From Schaalia odontolytica (GTDB taxonomy: Bacteria; Actinomycetota; Actinomycetes; Actinomycetales; Actinomycetaceae), in assembly GCA_958415245.1 (NCBI GenBank), contig CATYYP010000073.1, positions 1-7,969 on the forward strand: 7,969 nucleotides of DNA. Reading direction: 5' to 3'. Positions 1 to 5,317 of this stretch are shown one piece after another. The translations under genes were made by a program, and so were the position numbers. Under the pieces are notes generated by a model, which did not search any database, was not told the origin of the DNA, and saw nothing but the letters and a program-made list of their open reading frames with translations. Position 1 is the stretch's first letter. Each line of letters opens with the position of its first letter.

Positions 1-1
1 G

Positions 2-52
2 GGCCGCCATATGCTGGACGCTCGCGCCGCACAGAGCATCGGGGAGAACTAG
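2..52 (+). CDS. Possible 3' end of a convergent gene (partial, tentative)
   Basis: One plus-strand frame is open from the left edge for 16 codons and ends in TAG. It reads GRHMLDARAAQSIGEN and 13 of its 16 third positions are G or C, as expected for coding sequence in this genome. Its stop would share the palindrome CTAG with the stop of the minus-strand membrane-protein gene, a plausible convergent tail-to-tail arrangement. The fragment is too short to identify, and a 16-codon open stretch is common by chance. In the alternative, a minus-strand gene could begin here (ATG at 10 or 39), but neither start has a convincing ribosome binding site. Confidence 0.25.
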   Translation, partial: GRHMLDARAAQSIGEN

Positions 53-771
53 AAGCGAACCGTCGTGTTCTCGGTGGCAGCTGTGCCGCTTCCGTCGACA
101 ACGACGACCGTCTGAGGGTCCACAGTGCCTCCGTCGCTCCGCCCCTCAGGCGTCAGGGTATAAACACCGGGGAAGAAGTAGTACTCCTGCCAGCTCCTCG
201 ACAGCGGCTCGACACCGGCGGAATCCCCACGCACAGAAAAACCAGGAACCCCTTCGCCCGTTACCGCCACGCGCACCAAAAGGCCATCGCGCAGGTACCA
301 TTCCGCGGGATTGTCCTTCGTTGGTTTCCTGTGATAGACGAGGAATTCGTGCGTCAAGCGTTCACCGTTCACGCTCATCGTCGCCTCGACCCTCGCGAAC
401 TTTCCAACGTGCCACCTGCTGGTCTTACTCTCCACCGATTCGACGACGATGCGGGAGTCGGACGCGGACAGCACGGCGTTCGTCAGGAAGCGCTTCTCGC
501 GGTCCGATAGCGTTATCGACTGCATCCCGAGCGCCGATTCGGCGTCGCCGTCGGCAAGGTACGTCAGGTATTGGCGCACAGCATCCTCGGGATTCGTCCG
601 AGGCATATCCATCAGGTGAACGATGCCGAACACGATCACGCCGATAATGATGGCGGCGATTACTCGAACCTTGGCATCAGCCTTGCGTTGCTGTTGCGTA
701 ATCACGGGCGGCGGAGCCGACGACCACCCTCCGACGGGCGTCCCTTCGACTCCCACACGACGTGCACACAT
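49..771 (-). CDS. Hypothetical single-pass membrane protein with extracytoplasmic domain
   Basis: The 240-aa product has a short cytoplasmic N-terminus rich in Gly, Pro and Gln, a basic patch (QQQRKADAKVR), one hydrophobic segment at about residues 36-54 (VIAAIIIGVIVFGIVHL), and a soluble C-terminal region of about 185 residues. The stretch just after the membrane (NPEDAVRQYLTYLADGDAESAL, shortened here to its sense) resembles NTF2-like or DUF4878-like extracytoplasmic modules of Actinobacteria; that resemblance is by eye only. I chose ATG at 771 because GGGAAG lies 5 nt upstream and because the frame further upstream (to 873) is Arg/Pro-rich and overlaps the preceding ORF. It lies 34 nt behind the small ORF ending at 806, so it may be co-transcribed with it and with thiL. 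The gene looks less GC-rich than thiL or dnaE, which suggests an accessory gene. Function is unknown. Confidence 0.72.
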   Translation of the reverse strand: MCARRVGVEGTPVGGWSSAPPPVITQQQRKADAKVRVIAAIIIGVIVFGIVHLMDMPRTNPEDAVRQYLTYLADGDAESALGMQSITLSDREKRFLTNAVLSASDSRIVVESVESKTSRWHVGKFARVEATMSVNGERLTHEFLVYHRKPTKDNPAEWYLRDGLLVRVAVTGEGVPGFSVRGDSAGVEPLSRSWQEYYFFPGVYTLTPEGRSDGGTVDPQTVVVVDGSGTAATENTTVRF

Positions 772-805
772 GCTGCTTCCCAGTGAGGCGAGATGCTGAC
801 CGGCG

Positions 806-997
806 TCAGGCGTCGACGTCGGTCTGCGCATCGACGACAGGCAAGGCCTTCGTCGGCGGCACGCAGGCGTCACCCTGCAGCGCAGGCAGGGACAGTCCGG
901 CGGTCGCCGGAATCTCCTCCGACGACTCCGCGAGCTTGCGCGCCACGCGCGACATCGGTCGAGACGAGGCCGGGGTGCCCTCAGTCAACGCGGTCAT
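806..997 (-). CDS. Small hypothetical protein (63 aa)
   Basis: This small ORF downstream of thiL encodes 63 residues rich in Ala, Ser, Pro and Thr, with no membrane segment, Cys pairs or domain that I recognise. I chose ATG at 997 because GGAG sits 9 nt upstream. A TTG at 1054 would give 82 aa (start MFVDGEVKRRDDQ) but has GGAG only 3 nt away, and a GTG at 1036 is also possible. Third positions are strongly G/C biased, which supports coding. It begins 80 nt after the thiL stop and ends 34 nt before the membrane-protein start, so the three may form one transcript. Its shortness leaves real doubt that it is translated. Confidence 0.5.
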   Translation of the reverse strand: MTALTEGTPASSRPMSRVARKLAESSEEIPATAGLSLPALQGDACVPPTKALPVVDAQTDVDA

Positions 998-1077
998 CCT
1001 GATGTACTCCAATCGTTGGTCGTCACGCCGCTTCACTTCCCCGTCTACAAACAAAGACTCCAGCGGCCCACATCACA

Positions 1078-2073
1078 CTAGTCTACGGAATCTGCCGAGA
1101 AATGATCCCACGCCCCGCGCAGGACCCCCCCATCCATCATCGCCTGCGGTTCTTCCTCAGCCTGGCATGCTCGCACCGCGCCGACAACGCGGAAGCCTTC
1201 GGGCAGCTGCGCATCCGGCGGAAAAACGGCGATCATTCCGTGTTCCTCTCCCCCTTGCAGGACCCACCGCACGGGATCGACCGCGCAGAGGCGGGCGGCG
1301 GGAGCCAGCTGGCTCGCCTCCGCCTCGATGGCGTCTCGATCGAACTCAATGACGACACCCGAGGCCTTGGCAATGCGCGCCGCGTCAGTTGCGGGCCCGT
1401 CCGACAGGTCCATCATGGCGCGAGCGCCCGCAGCCGCAGCGGCCACGCCGGAGCCGAGCGGAGGCCTCGGCGCACGGTACGTCTCAATGAAGGGTGCCAG
1501 ATCGCCCAGCTGCTCAACTCCTCGCGACGAGGGATCGACGTACCCACCTTCCAGGAGATCGAGGCCGGCGTAGGAGTATCCGAGGGTGCCGCTGACGGCC
1601 ACCACGTCACCGGGGCGCGCGCCGTCACGGCGCACCACCGGGCCCGGGCAATAGCCGAAAGCCGTGATCGAAATGACGAGCTTCTCCCCCGCGCTCAGAT
1701 CGCCGCCGACCACACCAGCTCCAACCTCGCGCGCGCGGTCCCCCAGGCCTCGGACAACGTCCAGGAAAACGTCCGCATCCATGTCGCGCGGCGCCACGAC
1801 CGAAGCGACGAGCGCCGAGGGACGTCCTCCCATCGCATCGATATCCGCGAGGTTTTGAGCGGCAACGCGGGCACCGACCTCGTAACCGGTCGACCACGAC
1901 AGGTGGAAATGCTGGTCCTCCACCATGACGTCCGTCGTCACGATGAACGATCCTTCGGGAGCCGCGACCTGGGCACAGTCGTCACCAATGCCGATCATCG
2001 TGCGCTCTCCGCGCGGGAAAGACTCGCGGAAATGAGACACCAACTGTGCCTCGGACAGCTCAGCTAACTTCAT
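1078..2073 (-). CDS. thiL: Thiamine-monophosphate kinase ThiL
   Basis: ThiL phosphorylates thiamine monophosphate with ATP to give thiamine diphosphate, the last step of cofactor synthesis, in the cytosol. The 331-aa product shows the family signatures in order: IGIGDDC with Mg-binding aspartates (residues 31-32), TTDVMVEDQHF (46-56), ADIDAMGGRP (76-85), GGDLS (123-127), MMDLSDG (220-226) and LQGGEEHG (272-279, where many ThiL proteins have GGED). Length is normal for the family. ATG at 2073 begins MKLAELSEAQL, the usual ThiL N-terminus, but has no Shine-Dalgarno sequence; see the separate -10 entry for a leaderless explanation. An in-frame TTG at 2112 with GAGG 5 nt upstream would add 13 residues and is the main alternative. 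It lies 46 nt behind the methyltransferase gene. No other thi gene is in the window. Confidence 0.96.
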   Translation of the reverse strand: MKLAELSEAQLVSHFRESFPRGERTMIGIGDDCAQVAAPEGSFIVTTDVMVEDQHFHLSWSTGYEVGARVAAQNLADIDAMGGRPSALVASVVAPRDMDADVFLDVVRGLGDRAREVGAGVVGGDLSAGEKLVISITAFGYCPGPVVRRDGARPGDVVAVSGTLGYSYAGLDLLEGGYVDPSSRGVEQLGDLAPFIETYRAPRPPLGSGVAAAAAGARAMMDLSDGPATDAARIAKASGVVIEFDRDAIEAEASQLAPAARLCAVDPVRWVLQGGEEHGMIAVFPPDAQLPEGFRVVGAVRACQAEEEPQAMMDGGVLRGAWDHFSADSVD

Positions 2074-2080
2074 AGGAACC

Positions 2081-2086
2081 AGACTA
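2081..2086 (-). promoter_or_regulatory. Candidate -10 box for a leaderless thiL transcript
   Basis: On the minus strand TAGTCT ends 7 nt before the thiL ATG (GGTTCCT lies between), so it would place transcription initiation at or next to the A of the start codon. The ATG lacks a Shine-Dalgarno sequence, which fits leaderless translation, common in Actinobacteria. No good -35 hexamer lies 16-18 nt further upstream, so this rests on a TAnnnT match and its position only. Confidence 0.35.
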
Positions 2087-2119
2087 GTCGCGCGCGCAGC
2101 ACCGCGCCGCAAAGCCGCC

Positions 2120-2968
2120 TCAGTTCTCCATGCCTCGCACGGTCTGGGAGGCAAAGAGGCAGGTCGCGGCTGCGCTGGCAACGTTCAAGGATTCCGCGTC
2201 CCCCGTCATGGGAATGGACACGAGGGCGTCGCACAGGCGCATCTCGTCACCCGACAGGCCCCATGCTTCGTTGCCGAACACCCACGCGTGCGATTGGGAC
2301 AGACGCGAGCGCGCCGACACTCCCTGCACGAGGAGGTCGGAGAGGCTGAGCGAACCGGCACCACCGCTGGTGCCCAGCAGGGCCGCGCTGCGACCGTGAA
2401 TGAGAGCGCGGGCGTCGGCAAAGGACGGGACCACGCACACGGGAATGTGGAAGACCGAGCCGGCGCTCGAGCGCACGACCTTCGGGCTCGCGGCATCCAC
2501 CGTGCCCGCCACGGCCACGACACCGACCGCGCCGAACGCGTCAGCAGTACGGATGATCGTGCCGACGTTGCCGGGGTCACGCCCCTGAGCAAGCACGACG
2601 ATCGTCTCGCCAACGCTCGGCTCAGGCAGTTCGCGCGACAGCGCCTCTAGGGAGGCGACCGCGCAGATGCCCTGCGAGTCCCCCGACAGGGCCGCCGAGA
2701 CCTCGGTTGTCACCGGGTGCACCCAGCGCGTGGCGCGCCGGGCGACGTCCACGACGTCCGCGTGCGTCTCCCACACATCCTCGCGAACATACACGTCGCG
2801 CACCGCACCCGGTCGGTGCAGGGCTAGTTCACGCACAGCCTGAGGCCCCTCAACGAGCATAAGGCCCGAGCGTGAACGCGCCGAGCGCCCGACCAGACCC
2901 GACACCCTGCGCACGCGATCGGCGCGGGGATTATCGAGAACGGTCAGGCGCTCGGCGGAAAAGCTCAC
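2120..2968 (-). CDS. SpoU/TrmH-family RNA 2'-O-methyltransferase
   Basis: This 282-aa SPOUT-superfamily enzyme would transfer a methyl group from S-adenosylmethionine to a ribose 2'-OH in rRNA or tRNA. An N-terminal substrate-binding part contains LVEGPQAVREL (38-48). The three catalytic SpoU motifs follow: motif 1 DPGNVGTIIRTADAFGA (131-147) with its Asn and Arg, motif 2 FGNEAWGLS (231-239), and motif 3 SIPMTGDAESLNVASAAA (251-268), which forms the trefoil-knot cofactor pocket. The start is GTG at 2968, only 3 nt after the rplT stop, with AAGG about 8 nt upstream inside the rplT end, so it is probably co-translated with the ribosomal operon. A SpoU gene directly behind rplT is a common arrangement and suggests rRNA as target. 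I cannot tell the modified nucleotide, so I give no symbol. Confidence 0.92.
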   Translation of the reverse strand: MSFSAERLTVLDNPRADRVRRVSGLVGRSARSRSGLMLVEGPQAVRELALHRPGAVRDVYVREDVWETHADVVDVARRATRWVHPVTTEVSAALSGDSQGICAVASLEALSRELPEPSVGETIVVLAQGRDPGNVGTIIRTADAFGAVGVVAVAGTVDAASPKVVRSSAGSVFHIPVCVVPSFADARALIHGRSAALLGTSGGAGSLSLSDLLVQGVSARSRLSQSHAWVFGNEAWGLSGDEMRLCDALVSIPMTGDAESLNVASAAATCLFASQTVRGMEN

Positions 2969-2971
2969 CTA

Positions 2972-3352
2972 TCAGGCCTTGGGGGCGTTGATGTCGGCGG
3001 GCAGCGCGTCCTTGGCGACCTTCACCAGGGCGTTGAACGCGTTGATGTCGTTGACGGCCAGCTCGGCCAGCATGCGACGGTCGACCTCGACGCCAGCCAG
3101 GTTCAGGCCCTGGATGAGGCGGTTGTAGGTCAGGCCCTGGGCGCGGGAAGCAGCGTTGATGCGCTGGATCCACAGACGACGGAAGTCGCCCTTCTTGGCC
3201 TTGCGGTCGCGGTAGGAGTAGACGAAGGAGTGAGTGACCTGCTCCTTGGCCTTGCGGTACATGCGCGAGCGCTGGCCGCGGTAGCCGGAGGCCTGCTCGA
3301 GTACGGTACGACGCTTCTTCTTGGCGTTGACAGAACGCTTAACACGTGCCAT
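2972..3352 (-). CDS. rplT: 50S ribosomal protein L20
   Basis: L20 is a primary 23S rRNA-binding protein needed for early assembly of the large subunit. The 126-aa product begins [15 protein letters not shown] and contains the characteristic basic N-terminal helix ([16 protein letters not shown], residues 24-39) followed by the globular part [19 protein letters not shown] and [22 protein letters not shown]. The C-terminus has a short Ala/Pro tail. ATG at 3352 has GAGGAG about 12 nt upstream. It is third in infC-rpmI-rplT, 27 nt after rpmI. In Gram-positive Firmicutes and in E. coli, L20 feeds back on this operon; whether it does so here is unknown. Confidence 0.98.
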   Translation of the reverse strand: MARVKRSVNAKKKRRTVLEQASGYRGQRSRMYRKAKEQVTHSFVYSYRDRKAKKGDFRRLWIQRINAASRAQGLTYNRLIQGLNLAGVEVDRRMLAELAVNDINAFNALVKVAKDALPADINAPKA

Positions 3353-3379
3353 TTTCTACTGTTCTCCTCTAACTCGAGC

Positions 3380-3574
3380 TCACTTGCCCAGCAGACGCTT
3401 GACGCGCTTGACGTCAGCGGTCTCCAGGACCTGATCGGTCGCCAGACGACGGGTCTTACGGCTGGACTTGTGCTCCAGCAGGTGGCGGGCGCCGGCCTGC
3501 TCGCGCATGATCTTGCCCGAGCCGGTCGTGCGGAAGCGCTTCTTAGCACCGGAATGAGTCTTGTTCTTCGGCAT
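3380..3574 (-). CDS. rpmI: 50S ribosomal protein L35
   Basis: This 64-aa, strongly basic protein of the large ribosomal subunit has the typical sequence [22 protein letters not shown] at its start (only its first part is quoted), then [14 protein letters not shown] and a C-terminal [10 protein letters not shown]. Length matches the family (about 64-66 aa). ATG at 3574 has AAGGA 6 nt upstream. It lies between infC (36 nt gap) and rplT (27 nt gap), the conserved operon order. No anomalies were seen. Confidence 0.98.
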   Translation of the reverse strand: MPKNKTHSGAKKRFRTTGSGKIMREQAGARHLLEHKSSRKTRRLATDQVLETADVKRVKRLLGK

Positions 3575-3610
3575 TTCTATTCCTTCGTTGTGAGGCGATG
3601 GGTATCGCCG

Positions 3611-4249
3611 TCAGTCCTGTTCGTCAGCCTTGTCGGCTGCCACTCGGGCCTGGTCCTTGCTGGCGCGCTCCGCGCGCTTGCCCCGGCGCTCAGCGCGCTC
3701 GGCCTCGCGGCGCTTGCGCTGCTCAGTCAGGGCGTCAGCCTTGCGCTTGGTGGGGGCCAGCACCATCGTCATGTTGCGCCCGTCCTGACGGGGCATCGAC
3801 TCGACGGTGGCAAGGTCACCAATCTCCTCGGCGAGGCGCTGCAGGAGGCGAACGCCAGCCTCGGGGCGAGACTGCTCTCGACCGCGGAACATGATCATGA
3901 CCTTGACCTTGTCGCCGGCGGACAGGAAGCGCTCAACGTGGCCCTTCTTGACGCCGAAGTCGTGATCGTCGATCTTCAGTCGGAAGCGGATTTCCTTCAG
4001 CTGCGTGTTCGCCTGGTTGCGGCGAGCATCGCGGGCCTTCTGGGCGGCTTCGTACTTGTACTTGCCGTAATCCATGAGCTTTGCGACGGGCGGCTTAGCG
4101 TTCGGCGCAACCTCAACCAGGTCAAGTCCGGCCTCTTCGGCCAGACGCAGCGCGTCCTCAACTCGGACGACGCCGACCTGTTCACCTCCGGGTCCCACGA
4201 GGCGAACCTCGGGGACTCGAATACGCTCATTGATGCGAGTCTCGCTGAT
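3611..4249 (-). CDS. infC: Translation initiation factor IF-3, with ATC start codon
   Basis: IF3 binds the 30S subunit, prevents premature 50S joining and checks start-codon/initiator-tRNA pairing. The first ATG/GTG-type start in frame (GTG at 4198) would remove conserved N-terminal sequence. Reading further upstream gives [18 protein letters not shown], the normal actinobacterial IF3 N-terminus, and the ATC for that first residue (4247-4249) sits exactly 6 nt behind a perfect AAGGAG at 4256-4261. I therefore call ATC as the start, giving 212 aa. infC is known for AUU/AUC starts (AUU in E. coli), which permit autoregulation. Domains: N-domain about 1-75 including MDYGKYKYE (59-67), then linker and C-domain with KIDDHDF (92-98) and [10 protein letters not shown] (121-130). 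A charged Lys/Arg/Glu/Ala tail (about 168-212) extends past the length of E. coli IF3. Confidence 0.95.
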   Translation of the reverse strand: MSETRINERIRVPEVRLVGPGGEQVGVVRVEDALRLAEEAGLDLVEVAPNAKPPVAKLMDYGKYKYEAAQKARDARRNQANTQLKEIRFRLKIDDHDFGVKKGHVERFLSAGDKVKVMIMFRGREQSRPEAGVRLLQRLAEEIGDLATVESMPRQDGRNMTMVLAPTKRKADALTEQRKRREAERAERRGKRAERASKDQARVAADKADEQD

Positions 4250-4255
4250 GAGCGG

Positions 4256-4261
4256 CTCCTT
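4256..4261 (-). promoter_or_regulatory. Shine-Dalgarno sequence deciding the infC ATC start
   Basis: AAGGAG on the minus strand (CTCCTT on plus) is followed by a 6-nt spacer (CCGCTC) and then ATC. No ATG, GTG or TTG lies at a suitable distance from it in the infC frame, so this site is the main sequence evidence for the non-canonical start codon. Confidence 0.85.
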
Positions 4262-4286
4262 CCACAGAATCCTTATGCGTGTAACG

Positions 4287-4320
4287 AAAAGCCTCCGTTA
4301 CGCGACGCGCACGGAGGCTT
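4287..4320 (-). terminator. Terminator-like hairpin in the infC leader (attenuator candidate)
   Basis: The arms 4311-4320 and 4289-4298 are perfect 10-bp inverted repeats (minus strand AAGCCTCCGT and ACGGAGGCTT) around a 12-nt loop, and the 3' arm runs into TTTT then CG. That is a rho-independent terminator shape with a short U-tract. It lies about 38 nt upstream of the infC ATC and well downstream of the likely promoter, so it would act as a leader attenuator, not as the end of the upstream operon. It is too far (about 230 nt) from the SseB-family stop to be an ordinary terminator for that gene unless readthrough is long. Confidence 0.65.
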
Positions 4321-4324
4321 CCAT
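4298..4324 (-). other. 8-codon mini-ORF across the attenuator hairpin
   Basis: ATG GAA GCC TCC GTG CGC GTC GCG TAA (27 nt) encodes MEASVRVA. Its body is the 5' arm and loop of the terminator-like hairpin and its stop ends at the start of the 3' arm, so a ribosome on it would cover the 5' arm and block hairpin formation. However, no Shine-Dalgarno sequence precedes the ATG (GTTGACCT lies upstream), and a mini-ORF this short can arise by chance. Confidence 0.25.
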
Positions 4325-4325
4325 A

Positions 4326-4349
4326 GGTCAACACACACGGGTGTTGACC
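4326..4349 (-). repeat. Perfect 9-bp inverted repeat (hairpin) in the infC leader
   Basis: GGTCAACAC (4326-4334) and GTGTTGACC (4341-4349) are exact reverse complements separated by 6 nt. In the infC leader RNA this forms a stable hairpin directly before the mini-ORF ATG and the terminator-like stem. It lacks a T-tract, so it is not a terminator itself. It could also serve as a protein-binding dyad on DNA. Confidence 0.7.
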
Positions 4350-4462
4350 GTCGTACCCGATCCCCTGCGCGGCGCCCCTGATGGGCGGCATCCTCTCTGT
4401 CGAGAGGCGGGTATCCAGGTGGGATTTCTCCGCTTGCGTTCCGGGCTTTCGCCCAGACGGTC

Positions 4463-4491
4463 GTATTAACGATACCAGAAACAGCACAAGA
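4463..4491 (-). promoter_or_regulatory. Promoter candidate for infC-rpmI-rplT
   Basis: On the minus strand TGG-TATCGT (TATCGT at 4469-4474) looks like an extended -10 element and is followed at once by TAATAC (4463-4468), a second possible -10. TTGTGC (4484-4489) stands 15 nt before TAATAC, and no strong -35 stands 17 nt before TATCGT. Either choice puts the transcript start near 4455-4463. The area is AT-rich compared with its surroundings and is the only such place in the 300-nt gap between the SseB-family gene and infC. Confidence 0.45.
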
Positions 4492-4549
4492 GCGCCAGAT
4501 CAGCAATCATTGCGCGCCTCACGCTGTACTGGGAGTCCTCGATGCTAAT

Positions 4550-5317
4550 TCAGCGCAGCACGGGCGCGATCTCAACCCGGTCGGCCGCAGCGATAAGGCG
4601 GGGGTTGGACCCCACGGCGTTCAGGGCGGCCGACAGGCTTTCTTTCATTACCGAGGCATCCTCCGCCTGCGCAAATCGCTCGCGGTCCACGGACACGAGG
4701 ACGCGCGTGAGGCCGTCGCCCGCGTAGGCAATCTCAACATCGACGATAGCCGGGCACGCCGCGGAGGCCTCGGCGAGCAGGAGCTCGCGCAGGGCCTCGT
4801 CGCGCCAGGCGGGCAGCCACTCATCCCCCTGCGCGAGCGCAGCCACGGCGGGGCGTGGCAGCAGCACCGCATCGGTACCCGGGTTGACGACGATGCGCCC
4901 GCCCGTCTCCACGAGGGCAGTGAGCCCGATCGTGCGGAAGTCCAGGGCCATCGGCCGGTCACCGGGGCGGTGAGCGGACAGTGCCTGCGCCGACGAATAG
5001 ATGGCGAGCGCCTCCCCCGCAGGAGTCTGCGCGCGCACGAAGTCGATCGGGTTGTGTCCGTTTTCGCCGGCATGAACACCCGTCACGCGCGGGTCTGGTT
5101 CGACGTCAATGGGAACGATCACGCGTTCAAAGACGAGAGCATCGACGAGCGCCTCAAGCCTGGCCGCCCCCGCGTCACTCCCCTGCCCCAGCGCGAGCGC
5201 CCGGGCGGTCCGGGGAAGCCCCTGACCAACGTCTGCACGGTCGTGGCTCATCATCGACAGGCGCTGCGCCAGTCGGTTCTTCTGTTCCTCGGTGAGAGAA
5301 GGTGGCGTAGGAGTCAT
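4550..5317 (-). CDS. SseB-family protein
   Basis: This 255-aa cytosolic protein belongs by pattern to the SseB family (enhanced serine sensitivity protein B, N-terminal domain); the molecular role of this family in Actinobacteria is not established. The SseB-like part is about residues 50-175: LVDALVFERVIVPIDVE, then GEALAIYSSAQAL, DRPMALDFRTIGLTALV, GGRIVVNPGTDAVLLPRPAV and the family-typical acidic/aromatic end GDEWLPAW. The remaining C-terminal 85 residues contain VDVEIAYAGDGLTRVLVSVDR. ATG at 5317 has AGGA about 7 nt upstream and overlaps the priA stop by ATGA, so translation is probably coupled to priA. Position between priA and infC is a recurrent actinobacterial arrangement. No terminator is evident right after its stop at 4550. 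Confidence 0.82.
   Translation of the reverse strand: MTPTPPSLTEEQKNRLAQRLSMMSHDRADVGQGLPRTARALALGQGSDAGAARLEALVDALVFERVIVPIDVEPDPRVTGVHAGENGHNPIDFVRAQTPAGEALAIYSSAQALSAHRPGDRPMALDFRTIGLTALVETGGRIVVNPGTDAVLLPRPAVAALAQGDEWLPAWRDEALRELLLAEASAACPAIVDVEIAYAGDGLTRVLVSVDRERFAQAEDASVMKESLSAALNAVGSNPRLIAAADRVEIAPVLR

Larger units (their letters stand above)
4250..4463 (-). promoter_or_regulatory. Long structured 5' leader of infC-rpmI-rplT
   Basis: About 210 nt of non-coding RNA would lie between the promoter candidate and the infC ATC. From 5' to 3' on the minus strand I see a GGGC-GAAA-GCCC hairpin with a GNRA tetraloop (4443-4454), CCTCTC-GACA-GAGAGG (4392-4407), GGTCAACAC-6 nt-GTGTTGACC (4326-4349), and the terminator-like hairpin (4287-4320). 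GCGGAG at 4428-4433 could pair with CTCCGT of the terminator's 5' arm (five Watson-Crick pairs and one G-U), a possible antiterminator. Autogenous leaders are known for this operon in Firmicutes (L20 leader), but I do not see that element here and do not recognise this leader as a named family. The series of compact hairpins is seen directly; the regulatory role is inferred. Confidence 0.6.

Noticed and set aside
762..1352. A 196-codon plus-strand frame across the small ORF and the thiL end
   Set aside because: It crosses gene boundaries on the opposite strand, is Arg/Pro/Ser-rich, and has no plausible ribosome binding site or domain.
1102..2067. A 321-codon plus-strand open frame antisense to thiL
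   Set aside because: Arg/His/Ala-rich composition without any domain; thiL on the other strand is unambiguous.
3230..4381. A 383-codon plus-strand open frame antisense to rplT, rpmI and infC
   Set aside because: Its Leu/Ala/Val-rich sequence is what the reverse complement of Lys/Arg/Glu-rich ribosomal genes gives in high-GC DNA. It has no family likeness and lies opposite four certain features.
4227..4506. Open minus-strand frames of 77 and 86 codons in the infC leader
   Set aside because: They run through the leader hairpins in frames other than infC, lack ribosome binding sites and resemble nothing; they are better explained as leader RNA.
4502..4514. Near-palindrome GCAATCATTGC between the SseB-family gene and infC considered as a terminator
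   Set aside because: The stem is 5 bp with a 1-nt centre, cannot form a hairpin loop and has no T-tract.
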